From Pirellulales bacterium (GTDB lineage Bacteria > Planctomycetota > Planctomycetia > Pirellulales > JAEUIK01): a stretch of 64,000 nt of DNA. Where the stretch lies: contig JAHBXR010000009.1 in the NCBI GenBank assembly GCA_019636335.1, positions 62,001 to 126,000 on the forward strand. Reading direction: 5' to 3'. Of this stretch, positions 18,007-27,297 are shown in pieces (the first letter of the stretch is position 1; each line of letters starts with the position of its first letter). The notes below the pieces were generated by a model. That model was not told where the DNA came from. It worked only from the letters and a program-made list of their open reading frames with translations, and made no database searches. Both the position numbers and the translations under genes were made by a program.

Positions 18007-19530
18007 TTACCGCACGATGGCTTCCGCTGCGTCAAAGAGCGTTCGTTGCGCGGAGAAGTTGGCAGAGAATCTGTCCTGCAATCCCAACTCCCCTGCCAAA
18101 GCGTACAGGTCGAGCTTGCGTAGCGTCTCGATGGTAATGGTGCGCTTGGCGTCTTCGCTGGCGAAGGCGGATAGAAACTCTAACGACACATCGGAATTGA
18201 GCATCTCGGCGATCAACGCCGCTTGATCCAAGTGGTCGAACGACAGGAAATAGCAAGTGTCGTCCAAGACGCAAGGCTTTCCGTTCTGGCAACCAACCAC
18301 TACAAACCGCGGTCTCTTGTAAAAGGCGGAAACCGCCACTTTCCACGGCGCGAAAGAATACGGTCCTACTCCAAAGACGGCAAAACGTGAGCGCTTCTTA
18401 TAAACCGAACTCGCCCGGCGATCGAGCTGCTCCGCATGCGAGGTGAGGTAGTCCCACGTTCTCGGCGCGGCGTCTTGCAGGAGAGAGGTGTCCTCGTTCG
18501 CAGCGCACTGAGTGACGAGCATCCAGCGATTCGTCTTCTGTACTTTACCATTGGCCAGGTCGGAGCTCTTGAACATCGGGTACAGATAGTCGGTTTCGAG
18601 ATCGACGGACTCTCCCATCCCATTTCGATACTGTACTTCGTCGTAAGTCAGTTCCATGACCTTGCTGCAATCGTGTTTGATACCGGATCGCCATTGAAAC
18701 GGACTGTCGCCCAACAAATGGCCCCAGCGCTCGAAGGCAGCCACGTTGGTGACCATCTGTGCGTCGCGCCACCCCATCTTGCGAAGTGGCTGAGCGGCGT
18801 CCAATCCGGCGTAGAGATCGCAATCCTGCGATGTGCCGCGGGTGGACAAATGGCAAGTGAATAAGCAAGCATTCACGGACACATCAAACTCTGCATTGGC
18901 ATCGATGGAATAGATTGCAGTCCGCTCGAACGACAGCTTGCGTTTCCAAGCATAGGCCAGCACGCGTCGGGCCACCGTCGTCTTGCACAACATCGCCAGG
19001 GAGGAATCCGTTCCGTCCAGGGCTTCGAGCAGACGCATCAACATCCATTCCGAGATGTCGAAGTTGCTCTTGCCGGTCAGCGCGTCGATTCCATTGAGCT
19101 TCTGGAAGTTTGCCTTCTCGGGCAGATTGCCGCTCTGCAAAACGCTCAAGTCCGAGTTCGTCACCCAGGGAGGGTTACCTAGTACGAGCAAGGGTTGCGC
19201 GACCGAGCGGAGCGTTTCGTGCCAGTCGTAGAGAAAGAAATCCGCCCGGCAAAGCTCGACTTTGCCTTTGCCGGCGTGCGAATCGAGCCGAACTCGCAGC
19301 GCATCGAGTGCCTGCGCGTTGATCTCGACCCCGACTGCCCGCTGCAGGGACGGAAACTCGTCAAGGGCCGCCAGGATGAAGCTTCCAATCCCACAATTCG
19401 GTTCGACCACCGTGGCGGGGTGAATGCCAAGTTGGGACAAGACTCGACACACGCGCCGCGCGAGATCGTCCGGCGTTTGAAAGTCGCCGAATTCCTTCCG
19501 TCGGCGCTGCGCTTCGTTGATCTGCTTCAT
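18007..19530 (-). CDS. Adenine-type DNA methyltransferase of a type II restriction system
   Basis: A 507-residue SAM-dependent methyltransferase. EFGDFQTPDDLA at the start is the motif-X-like entry. VVEPNCGIGSFILAAL (about residues 40-55) is motif I, and LLVLGNPPWVTNSDL is motif IV, with NPPW typical of N6-adenine (or N4-cytosine) enzymes of the gamma order. The remaining 300 residues should include the DNA-recognition region and resemble nothing I can name. The ATG at 19530 lies four bases after the restriction-enzyme stop; 28 in-frame upstream codons would overlap that gene. Codon use looks less GC-biased than neighbours, suggesting transfer. It would protect the host from the adjacent nuclease. 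Confidence 0.85.
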   Translation of the reverse strand: MKQINEAQRRRKEFGDFQTPDDLARRVCRVLSQLGIHPATVVEPNCGIGSFILAALDEFPSLQRAVGVEINAQALDALRVRLDSHAGKGKVELCRADFFLYDWHETLRSVAQPLLVLGNPPWVTNSDLSVLQSGNLPEKANFQKLNGIDALTGKSNFDISEWMLMRLLEALDGTDSSLAMLCKTTVARRVLAYAWKRKLSFERTAIYSIDANAEFDVSVNACLFTCHLSTRGTSQDCDLYAGLDAAQPLRKMGWRDAQMVTNVAAFERWGHLLGDSPFQWRSGIKHDCSKVMELTYDEVQYRNGMGESVDLETDYLYPMFKSSDLANGKVQKTNRWMLVTQCAANEDTSLLQDAAPRTWDYLTSHAEQLDRRASSVYKKRSRFAVFGVGPYSFAPWKVAVSAFYKRPRFVVVGCQNGKPCVLDDTCYFLSFDHLDQAALIAEMLNSDVSLEFLSAFASEDAKRTITIETLRKLDLYALAGELGLQDRFSANFSAQRTLFDAAEAIVR

Positions 19531-19534
19531 CGAA

Positions 19535-20182
19535 TCACCGAATCCTTCGCACACCCAGCGCTTGTCCCGCCGATGTGACGGCACGCCCGTACTGGAGCCT
19601 CCATTGCAATGCATTGGAGATGGTCAAGTAGCCTTGCTCGGGAGGATGGTCGAGCAGTTCCCTGGCTAACTTGAACGCTTCGATCTCTTGATAACGATCT
19701 TGCATGAAAGCGACGAGATCCTCTTCGGTGGCGCCGTTTTCCAGCAGTCGGCGGATCTCCTTCGTCGTCTGAAAATCCCCTGTACGCTCCTTCTCAATGA
19801 ATAGGGTATGCAGAACATTGAGCGTACCGGTCTTGGTGCGAGCCAGGTCTTTCTTGTCGTACACGAAAACGAGCAGAGAATAGCCGAGTCCGTAAACCTT
19901 CTGCCGCGCCGATTTGAAGGGACACGAAGATTGTGGCTGTTTGATGCTGGTAGCCTTCATGTCGACTTCCAACGAGGGAAAGTCGATCCCCTTGGCAGAA
20001 TTGCCCCGACTGGTGGTGTACTTCGTCTCGATCAGGGCGCGAAACTTGTGCTCGAAATAGGTCCCGATCGCCTTCCCGTCGGTCACACCATAGAGACTTG
20101 GTTCCGGGTGACTTGACTCCACGGCGGCAAAGTCATGGGCCTCGTGGCAGAGCAATTCAACGGTAAGGGCGCGCTTGGGCAT
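19535..20182 (-). CDS. Type II restriction endonuclease, MutH/Sau3AI-like active site
   Basis: A 215-residue protein. GIDFPSLEVDMKAT places Asp67, Asp74 and Lys76 with the same spacing as the catalytic Asp70-Glu77-Lys79 of E. coli MutH (DFPxLxVELK). IGTYFEHKFRALI upstream supplies Glu44 in the place of MutH Glu56. This is the PD-(D/E)xK nuclease pattern of the MutH/Sau3AI group, and the length is similar to MutH (229 residues). It directly precedes, and is four bases from, an NPPW DNA methyltransferase, which makes restriction rather than mismatch repair the likely role. Recognition sequence unknown. The family assignment rests on motif comparison from memory. Confidence 0.7.
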   Translation of the reverse strand: MPKRALTVELLCHEAHDFAAVESSHPEPSLYGVTDGKAIGTYFEHKFRALIETKYTTSRGNSAKGIDFPSLEVDMKATSIKQPQSSCPFKSARQKVYGLGYSLLVFVYDKKDLARTKTGTLNVLHTLFIEKERTGDFQTTKEIRRLLENGATEEDLVAFMQDRYQEIEAFKLARELLDHPPEQGYLTISNALQWRLQYGRAVTSAGQALGVRRIR

Positions 20183-20243
20183 GGCGGACGCAGTGTCCCA
20201 TATTGACTGGCAGGGGACAAGCGTTCACCAGCGCGAGGCGAGA

Positions 20244-20936
20244 TTACCGTCGATCGCCCGAGAGGCGGATGACGAAGTAGAGCAGCGTCAGAATCGTTTG
20301 TAGCGTGCCGGCCACGTAGGTCAGCGCGGCCGCGTTGAGCACGCGCGTCACCTCGACCAGACCTTGCTGATCGATGATGCCCAACTGCACGAGCTGCGCC
20401 TTCGCGCGATTGCTGGCGTTGAACTCGACCGGCAAGTTCACCACCTGAAAGAAGACCACCAGGCTGAACAACGCCACGCCGGCCCAGGCCACCATCTGTC
20501 CGGCAGTGCTGGCCATCATCAGGCCGACGAAGAACAGCAAACCGCCCAGGCTGCTGCCGATGTTCGCCATCGGCACGGCGGCGTTGCGGATGACCAGGGG
20601 CGCGTACTGGTGGGCATCTTGCAACGCGTGCCCCGCCTCGTGCGCGGCAATGCCCACGGCCGCCAGCGAGCGTGACTGGTAATTCTCGGGGCTCAAGCGC
20701 AACACGCGGTGGCGCGGATCGTAATGGTCGGTGAGAAAGCCCCCGACTTGCTCGATCTGCACGTCGCGCAGGCCGGCCGAGTCGAGGATATGGCGCGCGG
20801 CCGCGGCGCCACTGAGGGGCGCGGGCATACGCTGCGCCGCGTGGTAGGTCGACTTCACGCGATACTGCGCCCACAGCGCCAAGAGGAACGCCGGGCCCAC
20901 GAACAGCAGGTAGTTGATATCGAAAACAAAGGGCAT
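20244..20936 (-). CDS. Membrane zinc metallopeptidase, YugP family
   Basis: A 230-residue integral membrane protein. An N-terminal hydrophobic segment (YLLFVGPAFLLALWAQY) is followed by a protease domain with HEAGHALQD near residue 100 (HExxH zinc site). Two or more membrane helices come after it (GGLLFFVGLMMASTAG, VALFSLVVFFQVV). This layout, SPENYQSRSLAAVGIAAHEAGH and VEFNASNRAK, are characteristic of the YugP/neutral zinc metallopeptidase family (PF04298). The physiological substrate is unknown. It stands alone between the restriction system and a histidine kinase on the same strand. Confidence 0.88.
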   Translation of the reverse strand: MPFVFDINYLLFVGPAFLLALWAQYRVKSTYHAAQRMPAPLSGAAAARHILDSAGLRDVQIEQVGGFLTDHYDPRHRVLRLSPENYQSRSLAAVGIAAHEAGHALQDAHQYAPLVIRNAAVPMANIGSSLGGLLFFVGLMMASTAGQMVAWAGVALFSLVVFFQVVNLPVEFNASNRAKAQLVQLGIIDQQGLVEVTRVLNAAALTYVAGTLQTILTLLYFVIRLSGDRR

Positions 20937-21164
20937 CGGTTCGGTCCGTCGTGAAAGAGAATCCGTCTTGGAAAGAACGCTCGTCCGGAGCGACGCCGGC
21001 GTGCAACCAGACCGGGGTTATTTCACCGCACCGGCGGGCACCGCGCGTCGTCGTCCGGGATTGAACGTTTTACTGCCATTCTACGCGGGCAAACAGGGGT
21101 TAGTTCGCGCAGAAACCGCCCCAAGATCGCCCCGTTTCGAGCGAATACCATTGAACGCCGCGCG

Positions 21165-22025
21165 CTAGCGCACGCTGCCGCGCCGATGGTGGGGGCGGTG
21201 AAGCTGGTGCGCGGGGGGCGGTACCTGCTCGCCGCTCGGCGGCGATACAGCCTCCGCGCTCTTCGGCAGCGAAAGCAGGAAGGCGGTTCCCTGGTCGAGC
21301 GACGGATCGATGCCAATCGTGCCGCCATAGTGCTCGATCGCCTTGCGCACGATGGCCAGCCCCATGCCGGTTCCATCCGGATGTGCCGCGGCGAGCCGCT
21401 TGCCCGGCAAGAAAATCTCGTCGCGGGCGGCCGCGGCAATGCCACGGCCATTGTCGTGGACACGCAGCCAGACGTAGCGAGAATCCCCCTTCGCCGGAGC
21501 CGCGACCTGGCCGATCTCGATTTTCGGTTCACGCGCGTCGCAGCCGTGTCGCGCGGCATTGCGCACCAGATTGGTGAAGATCTGTCGCAGTCGGACTTCG
21601 TTGCACCAGACAGTCGGCAAGTGGACCGCCACGGTCACTTCGATCCCGCGCTCGTCGAGCAGCGGGCGTTGCTCGAAGATCACCTCGCGGACGAGGGGGC
21701 CCAAGGCGACGAACTCGGCCTGCATGTCGACGCTGCCGGTCTTGGCCAAGAGCACGAGGTCGTCGAGAAAGCGTTTCGATTCGCGGAGACAGGCCTCGAC
21801 ATGGGCGAAGTTCTCCGACAACTCGCCCAGCGGATTCCGCCCGTGATTCCGCTTCAGCTTGCGCAGCGAGGCCTCGAGCACCATGAAGTTAGCCGACATG
21901 TCGTGCGAAAGCGCGCGGACGAAGTGATCCATCTGCTCCGACTCGCGGGCAGGCGCAGAAGATATCGATTCGCGAGCGTGCTTCGACTCGGTCAAGTTCG
22001 CGGGCAGGTGCGGTTTTGTCGTCAT
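21165..22025 (-). CDS. Soluble sensor histidine kinase
   Basis: A 286-residue kinase from the ATG at 22025; another ATG 81 bases upstream would add 27 residues, and neither start has a clear ribosome site. The dimerisation helix holds ALSHDMSANF with phospho-acceptor His41. The ATPase has the N box (IFTNLVRNAARHG), G1 (DNGRGI) and G2 (GTGMGLAIVRKA). There is no membrane helix and no PAS or GAF domain, so any input must come through the first 35 residues or a partner. The tail is His/Pro/Arg rich. No response regulator is adjacent; the nearest is a lone receiver at 30049-30504, not obviously linked. Confidence 0.88.
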   Translation of the reverse strand: MTTKPHLPANLTESKHARESISSAPARESEQMDHFVRALSHDMSANFMVLEASLRKLKRNHGRNPLGELSENFAHVEACLRESKRFLDDLVLLAKTGSVDMQAEFVALGPLVREVIFEQRPLLDERGIEVTVAVHLPTVWCNEVRLRQIFTNLVRNAARHGCDAREPKIEIGQVAAPAKGDSRYVWLRVHDNGRGIAAAARDEIFLPGKRLAAAHPDGTGMGLAIVRKAIEHYGGTIGIDPSLDQGTAFLLSLPKSAEAVSPPSGEQVPPPAHQLHRPHHRRGSVR

Positions 22026-22459
22026 GGTGGAAGTGGCAATTCGTGCGGTTCGTTGGTTCGCAGTACGGTGGGCGCCTGCTAGCAGTATCGGCTCCGCAAT
22101 CGTCAAAGCTTACGCACTCTCACGCATCTGCTTGCATTTGCTAAAGTTCCGTCCCGGGGCACGCGAAAGAACCTTGGAAGCCGATCGCGGAGCGTACGAT
22201 GAGTCGTCCAGGGCATGAAAGAACGCCCGCGAACCGCTACGACCGGCAAGGTTTTCGCGGTCGATGCAATCCACCCGATCGGCTAGATTTGCCAGCCCTC
22301 GGGTGGTATGGTCACGGGACGTGACTCGCGTGCGTCGCTTGCAGGAGACATCGCCGACGTTATCCACGCGGGGTCAAGGAGGCCTCCGCTGACCTGATCC
22401 TGGTGATCGCCTGGTGGAGGAGACCACGGGCACCGCCAAACGGTCGAGGCCTCCCCGTC
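22026..22459. other. Divergent intergenic region with palindromes
   Basis: About 430 bases between the histidine kinase (leftwards) and a lipoprotein gene (rightwards). GTCACG-GGA-CGTGAC at 22311-22325 is a perfect 15-base palindrome. CCACCCGA (from 22271) pairs with TCGGGTGG ending near 22306, forming a separate hairpin. Either could be an operator for the lipoprotein gene. No consensus -35/-10 was identified. Confidence 0.35.
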
Positions 22460-23638
22460 ATGTTTTCCGCCCGTACGCTCCTGCCGCCTCTCGTCGTCCT
22501 GGCCGCTTTAGGCCTTTCTGGCTGCTCGCAGGAGGTCGCTCTCGACGAGATGCCGACGGCCCCCTTGGCCGTTCAGGAATCGGATCTCCCCAGCGACGAG
22601 GAGATTCGGACTCATATCGATCAGGTGCTGGCCTACACCGGGGCGCGCCATCTCAACGCCCAGGAACATGCGGCCTGGCAAGTCGTGCATGGCATCGTGG
22701 GCTTTGGCCGCGGCCTGCAGATGTACAACCAGGGAGAGCTTGTCTCGGCGCTCGACTACCTGTTGGCGGGTGGCACGTTGCGCGGCTGGAACCTATTTCC
22801 GGGCGATCATGGACTCGAAACCCTACTCGAGCAAGGCTCGAAAAGCGGCCAGGGGCATCCCGACCAGTGGCTCGGCTATCTCTCGCTGTGCGGGCTCGAA
22901 GCGGATCAGACGATCGTCGTGCAGGGCAAGACCTTCACCGTCAACGATCTCGTGACCCAGGCTCAGTGGGATATCTACGACGGCATGGAGGCGAGCTGGA
23001 CCCTGATGGGGCTGAGCACGTACCTGCCGCTCGACGCGAAGTGGACCGCCCGTGACGGCTCGGAGTGGACGCTCGATCGCATCTGCGAGATGGAAGCCGC
23101 CCAAAACCTGGGCGAAAGCGCCTGCGGCGGATCGCACCGCATGTGCGCCCTGACCGTGGCCGTGAATCGTTATCTGGCCGAAGGGGGCGAGTTGAATGGT
23201 GGCTGGCTGTCCGCCGACCAAAAGATTCGCCAAACCGTCGACATTTGCCGCCGCTTTCAGCAAGCAGACGGTTGCTTCTCGACGAGCTACTTCGAGCGAC
23301 CAGGCAATTCGCCCGACCTGTCGCTGCGCATGAGCACCACGGGGCACACGCTCGAGTTTCTCACGTACGCCTTGAATGACGAGGAGCTCAAGGAGCCGTG
23401 GGTGACGGCGGCCGTGGTGCGGTTGTGCAAGATCTTCGACCAGACGCGAGACCTGCCGATGGAGTGTGGCGGTCTGTACCACTCGGCGCGTGCCTTGCAG
23501 AACTACCGCTTGCGTCGTTTCGGTGCGCCGGCGTTCGTCGGTGAGGAGGTGGCCGACGGCAGCGCGACGTCCGTCGATCAGGGGGGCGAAGCCGCTGCTG
23601 CCATTGAACCCGCCGGGGCCGTGCCCGTCGCACGCTAG
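22460..23638 (+). CDS. Lipoprotein of unknown function, helical-repeat type
   Basis: A 392-residue protein with a type II signal peptide: hydrophobic residues 6-19 lead into the lipobox LSGC, so Cys21 would be lipid-modified. The body is rich in amphipathic helices with conserved-looking motifs CGGSHRMCALTVAV and STTGHTLEFLTYAL, which recall alpha/alpha-toroid (squalene-cyclase-like) repeats. I do not recognise a characterised family. The ATG at 22460 gives the best signal peptide; the upstream open frame is Arg/Pro rich. It probably faces the periplasm. The Glu/Ala-rich last 30 residues look disordered. Confidence 0.7.
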   Translation: MFSARTLLPPLVVLAALGLSGCSQEVALDEMPTAPLAVQESDLPSDEEIRTHIDQVLAYTGARHLNAQEHAAWQVVHGIVGFGRGLQMYNQGELVSALDYLLAGGTLRGWNLFPGDHGLETLLEQGSKSGQGHPDQWLGYLSLCGLEADQTIVVQGKTFTVNDLVTQAQWDIYDGMEASWTLMGLSTYLPLDAKWTARDGSEWTLDRICEMEAAQNLGESACGGSHRMCALTVAVNRYLAEGGELNGGWLSADQKIRQTVDICRRFQQADGCFSTSYFERPGNSPDLSLRMSTTGHTLEFLTYALNDEELKEPWVTAAVVRLCKIFDQTRDLPMECGGLYHSARALQNYRLRRFGAPAFVGEEVADGSATSVDQGGEAAAAIEPAGAVPVAR

Positions 23639-24094
23639 CCCTCCCCGTTCGCTGCGGTGCGACGCCTTCACAATGATCTCTTGGCCTGCGGGCTCGGTCC
23701 TTCATCAGGCCAGGCGCCGCAGGTCGGTGTTTTTCGGATTGACGTCTTTCGCGACGCCAGAGGGTCATTTAAGCTGGCTCTACTGGGCCGAAAAGGCTTG
23801 TCGCATGGACCCCTTCAGGCTGCCGGGCACAGTCCCTTCTGGCGGCACTGGCGAATTGACTCTCGTCTCAGTGTATGCTGGAGTAGAGGTTTACGACCGG
23901 AATCGGGGATTCTCCGCCCATACCGTGGCAAACGGATGTGGCTCTGTCTTGTCGTGCGTTTCGAGGGATGTATGCAGCCGTATCTGCGCGCCACCGTGAT
24001 CCCCTCTGTTCCTTCGCCATGCGCGATTACGGCCAGTGGTACCCGGCATCGAGCGGCGCTGCGCCGTCGGCGCGAGCGACGTGGGGTCTCGGGC
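23639..24094. other. Intergenic region, nothing recognised
   Basis: About 456 bases. The frame of the next gene is open across it, but the translation is Arg/Cys/Ser rich with no family resemblance, so I do not count it as coding. No palindrome, promoter or RNA structure stood out. Confidence 0.4.
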
Positions 24095-25330
24095 ATGGTG
24101 GTGACGGGCATCCTCGTCGGCGTGCTCGTGCTGCTCTGCCTGGTAGTGGCGTGGTCGGTGGTGAGCAATTCGGTCGAACCCTATCGTCCGACCGAGCACC
24201 AATTCCCTCCCTTCACGCAATACGCCAGCCAGTATGAGAACCTGGCGCGCGAGATCGAGCGCGACTTCAAGGAAGGAAACTCCAAGCTGCTCGACGAGCG
24301 CATGGACTGGAACGCCATGTTCGCCGAGGCCACGCAGGGGTTCAATGATGCCCCCGAGCTGCGGCGCGGATTCGTGACCAATCTCTTTACGCCGGATCGT
24401 TGGGGGACTGATATCGTCGGACAGATGGGCGAATCGGGCAGCTATCGATTCCTGCGCGTGCGCGAGGTGGATGGCGAGCCCCGGATTGTCTTTCGCCTGG
24501 TTTCGGCGAGCGGCGAGCCCGACTACCACGAGTACGTGCCGCTGGTCGATGCCGAAGGGAAGGTGAAATTCGTCGACGTCTATGTCCACTCGTTCGGCGA
24601 AAAGCTCAGCCGCACGCTGCGCCGCGCGGTGCTACCGATTCTGACTCTGACGCATCGCAGCATTCTGGCGAGCCTGTTCGGCCGACCCGACGAGTATATC
24701 GACAACAGCGATAAGATCGTCGAAATCAGCAAGCTGGCCGACACGGGCGACCCGAGCCAATTGGCGACCGCGGTCGATATCTACAACCGCTTGCCCCCTT
24801 CGGTCCAGAAGGACAAGAACCTGCTAATGACGCGGTTGCAGATCGCCGAGTCACAAGGGGGACCGAATTACCGCCGCACGATGAACCGCATCGAAACCGA
24901 CCTGGCCGAAGATCCCGCCACGGATCTGCTGTTCTTGCGGCATCGCATCATCGGCCGCGAGACGACCAAGATTCAGCCCTCTCTGTTGCGGCTCGACGAG
25001 CGCGTGGGTGGAGACCCTTACATCAAGGTGATCCAGGGCAACCTGCAACTCGAAGCAGATAACATCCTGGTGGCCAAGCTGCTGTATCGCGAGGCGCTGG
25101 CTCAAGACCCCGCCCTCAGTTACGCCTACGAGGCGCTGATCATCGTCTCGCTGCGCGAACGAGAATTCGGCGAGACGGCCCGTCTGCTCCGTGAGTACGA
25201 ATTGAAGACGGGCGTTCGCCTGGGCGATCTGAAGTCCGCCCCGCAATACTCCGATTTCGTCAAGACACGCGAGTATCGTGAGTGGCTCGAGTCGCGACCG
25301 CGCCGTACCCAGACGACGAGCACTCCCTAA
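24095..25330 (+). CDS. Membrane-anchored protein with C-terminal TPR-like helices
   Basis: A 411-residue protein from the ATG at 24095. Residues 2-24 are one hydrophobic helix (VVTGILVGVLVLLCLVVAW). A mixed domain follows (about 50-190) with GESGSYRFLRVREVDGEPRIVFRLVS and GEPDYHEYVPL, then about 180 residues of helix pairs resembling TPR repeats (LAKLLYREALAQDPALSYAYEAL). The middle domain's form (WNAMFAEATQGF, F-L-R-V-x-E) is one I associate with planctomycete hypotheticals but cannot name. A single N-terminal anchor with the bulk outside the cytoplasm is likely. The stop overlaps the convergent next gene by four bases. Confidence 0.65.
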   Translation: MVVTGILVGVLVLLCLVVAWSVVSNSVEPYRPTEHQFPPFTQYASQYENLAREIERDFKEGNSKLLDERMDWNAMFAEATQGFNDAPELRRGFVTNLFTPDRWGTDIVGQMGESGSYRFLRVREVDGEPRIVFRLVSASGEPDYHEYVPLVDAEGKVKFVDVYVHSFGEKLSRTLRRAVLPILTLTHRSILASLFGRPDEYIDNSDKIVEISKLADTGDPSQLATAVDIYNRLPPSVQKDKNLLMTRLQIAESQGGPNYRRTMNRIETDLAEDPATDLLFLRHRIIGRETTKIQPSLLRLDERVGGDPYIKVIQGNLQLEADNILVAKLLYREALAQDPALSYAYEALIIVSLREREFGETARLLREYELKTGVRLGDLKSAPQYSDFVKTREYREWLESRPRRTQTTSTP

Positions 25331-26007
25331 TTGCTGTCGGTTTCGGCGGGCGTGTCGCTTTCGACGGGCGCTGCGGATGCAGGTTCGTCCTCTGCGGGGG
25401 CCTGCTCTTCAGCAGGAGGCGGGGACTGGGTTTCCGGTGTCTCTGCCTCACCACTTCCGGGTGGCGGCTGCCGCAGGGTTGCCGTCAGGTAAAAGTGCGG
25501 CTTGCCCTCGGCGTCGAAGCTCACCATGGTGCCCGCGCCGTTGTTGTGGGTAAAGAACATCAGTCGCTGGCCGGCGGCGTTCTGCGTCGAGATCATACCG
25601 CCGCCGTTTTCGGCCGAGATCAACGTCAGCGGTAATTCGGGCTGTACCCCGAAGACGGCAATCTCGCCGACGTGATTGTTGTCGTCGCTGCCAAGCGCCA
25701 CGCGGCGGTTGCCATCGGCGCCGAGTAGTTGAAACTGCCCGGCACTGGTATTGCCGGTGTCGAGAATAAGGCGATCTTCGCCCCCCAGCGCCGTGATGCG
25801 GGCACTGTGCGCGACCAGGCCGCGCTCGCTGAGCGAGGCCTGCTCCTGACCGCTGGCTCCCAGCACGCGTAGTCGGCGGCACTCGACCACGTCGCATTGG
25901 ACGACGTCGGTATCGACGATGGTCGCCGAGACCACGCGATCGTACATGGCCAGCCCGATCGAAAAGAACAACAGCGGATAAATCGTCCAGCGCTCGCGGC
26001 TCGACAT
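25327..26007 (-). CDS. Membrane-anchored hypothetical protein
   Basis: A 226-residue protein starting at the ATG at 26007, with GAGG seven bases upstream. Residues 8-27 form one hydrophobic helix (IYPLLFFSIGLAMYDRVV). The next 150 residues are beta-rich with repeated G-N-R-R-V-A-L-G-style strands (LGADGNRRVALGSDDNN, NAAGQRLMFFTHNN), suggesting a small beta-solenoid or sandwich. The last 45 residues are Pro/Glu/Ala low-complexity. No family recognised. It converges with and overlaps the stop of the upstream plus-strand gene. Confidence 0.65.
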   Translation of the reverse strand: MSSRERWTIYPLLFFSIGLAMYDRVVSATIVDTDVVQCDVVECRRLRVLGASGQEQASLSERGLVAHSARITALGGEDRLILDTGNTSAGQFQLLGADGNRRVALGSDDNNHVGEIAVFGVQPELPLTLISAENGGGMISTQNAAGQRLMFFTHNNGAGTMVSFDAEGKPHFYLTATLRQPPPGSGEAETPETQSPPPAEEQAPAEDEPASAAPVESDTPAETDSN

Positions 26008-26244
26008 GGAAGAACCTCGGCAGGAGTGTTGTGAAGGCGTGGCGATGGCGCGCCGATCTTCGTCATGGCGCGGTCGATCCAACGCAAGGTCTCGAAGAGG
26101 GGCGGACAGGGCTGATTGTGACAACCCGGCTTCGCACTGAGAAGGGCGTCGCCGCGCGGCTTCCGCACGATTTTGGCGCATATCGTGCCCGGCGCCGGGG
26201 GGCTAGAATCGGGGCGACTGCCCCACCGATCTGGATGCCGATGT

Positions 26245-27297
26245 ATGAACAAGCGCGAGATGCAGGCCGCTTATCCGGACTTTCCCTGGCTGGCGGCCGA
26301 TGACGAGTCGACTGTCGAGCGCGTGCTGCGCGAGCGTTCGTGGCTGGCCCGGGACGAGCGCGTGGTCGGCCTGCGCCCGGCGGGCGAAGGCAATATGAAT
26401 CTGACGCTGCGCGTGGAAACCGACCGCCGCACGCTGATCGTCAAGCAAGCCCGCCCCTGGGTCGAGAAATACGACCACCTCGCCGCGCCCTGGGAACGTG
26501 CTGAAATCGAGGCTCGCTTCTACCTGCGCGTGGCCGGCATGGCCGGCGTGGCGAGCCGTATGCCGCGGTTGTTGGGCGCTCAGGCCGGGATCCGCACCCT
26601 GTTGCTCGAGGATCTCGGTCCCGCAGCCGATTTCACCTCGCTCTACTCGGGTGGAACGATTCGCGCCGCCGAGATCGACGAGTTGGCGGCGTACGCGGCG
26701 GCCTTGCACACGGCGACGCGCGGCGTGGATCTGGCCGGGTTTGAAAATCGCGCCATGCGCGCGTTGAACCATCAGCACATCTACGAATTGCCCCTCGACT
26801 CGCAGAATGGCCTCGAGCTCGATCGTTTTGAACCAGGGCTAGCGCGATGCGCGGAGTTCTTACGCGCCGACGATGATTATCGCGAGGCGGTGGCCGAGAC
26901 CGCCGCGCGCTACCTGGCCGATGGCGATACGCTGCTGCACGGCGATTACTTTCCGGGAAGCTGGCTGCGCGCAGATGATAGTCTGCGCGTGATCGATCCG
27001 GAATTCTGCTTTGCGGGGGATCCGGAGTTTGATCTCGGCGTGGCGCTGGCGCATTTTGCCTTGGCCGGCGTGCCGGTCGAGGCCGCCTCGCAGCTTCTGG
27101 CGGCGTACATGGGTTTGGCCGATCGTGTCCTGATCGATGCCGAATGGATCGCGCGCTACGCGGCGTGTGAAGTCATGCGGCGCTTGATCGGCGTGGCGCA
27201 GCTCCCCCTGCCACCGTCGACCGGTCGCCGTGCCGAGCTGCTCTTGCGTTCGAGAACCGCGATCCTGGAAGGGCGCTGGAGCATGTTATGGCCATGA
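26245..27297 (+). CDS. Small-molecule kinase related to methylthioribose kinase
   Basis: A 350-residue protein-kinase-like (aminoglycoside phosphotransferase fold) enzyme. Visible motifs are LIVKQARPW (ATP-binding Lys), LLLEDLG (hinge), LHGDYFPGSWL with catalytic Asp234, and VIDPEFCFAGDPEFDLG (metal-binding DPE). A small residue after HGD...GS instead of the usual Asn, and DPEF, are features of 5-methylthioribose kinase. The sugar pocket is not proven. It overlaps the start of a nucleoside hydrolase gene by ten bases, so the pair is probably translated together; a nucleosidase plus a sugar kinase fits salvage of a 5'-modified nucleoside. The start at 26245 is four bases inside another ATG in a different frame. 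Confidence 0.75.
   Translation: MNKREMQAAYPDFPWLAADDESTVERVLRERSWLARDERVVGLRPAGEGNMNLTLRVETDRRTLIVKQARPWVEKYDHLAAPWERAEIEARFYLRVAGMAGVASRMPRLLGAQAGIRTLLLEDLGPAADFTSLYSGGTIRAAEIDELAAYAAALHTATRGVDLAGFENRAMRALNHQHIYELPLDSQNGLELDRFEPGLARCAEFLRADDDYREAVAETAARYLADGDTLLHGDYFPGSWLRADDSLRVIDPEFCFAGDPEFDLGVALAHFALAGVPVEAASQLLAAYMGLADRVLIDAEWIARYAACEVMRRLIGVAQLPLPPSTGRRAELLLRSRTAILEGRWSMLWP

Noticed and set aside
25740..25755. Sigma-54-like CGGCACTGGTATTGCC
   Set aside because: Spacing is right but it is inside a coding sequence, in the wrong context for any start, and the first base of each box deviates.
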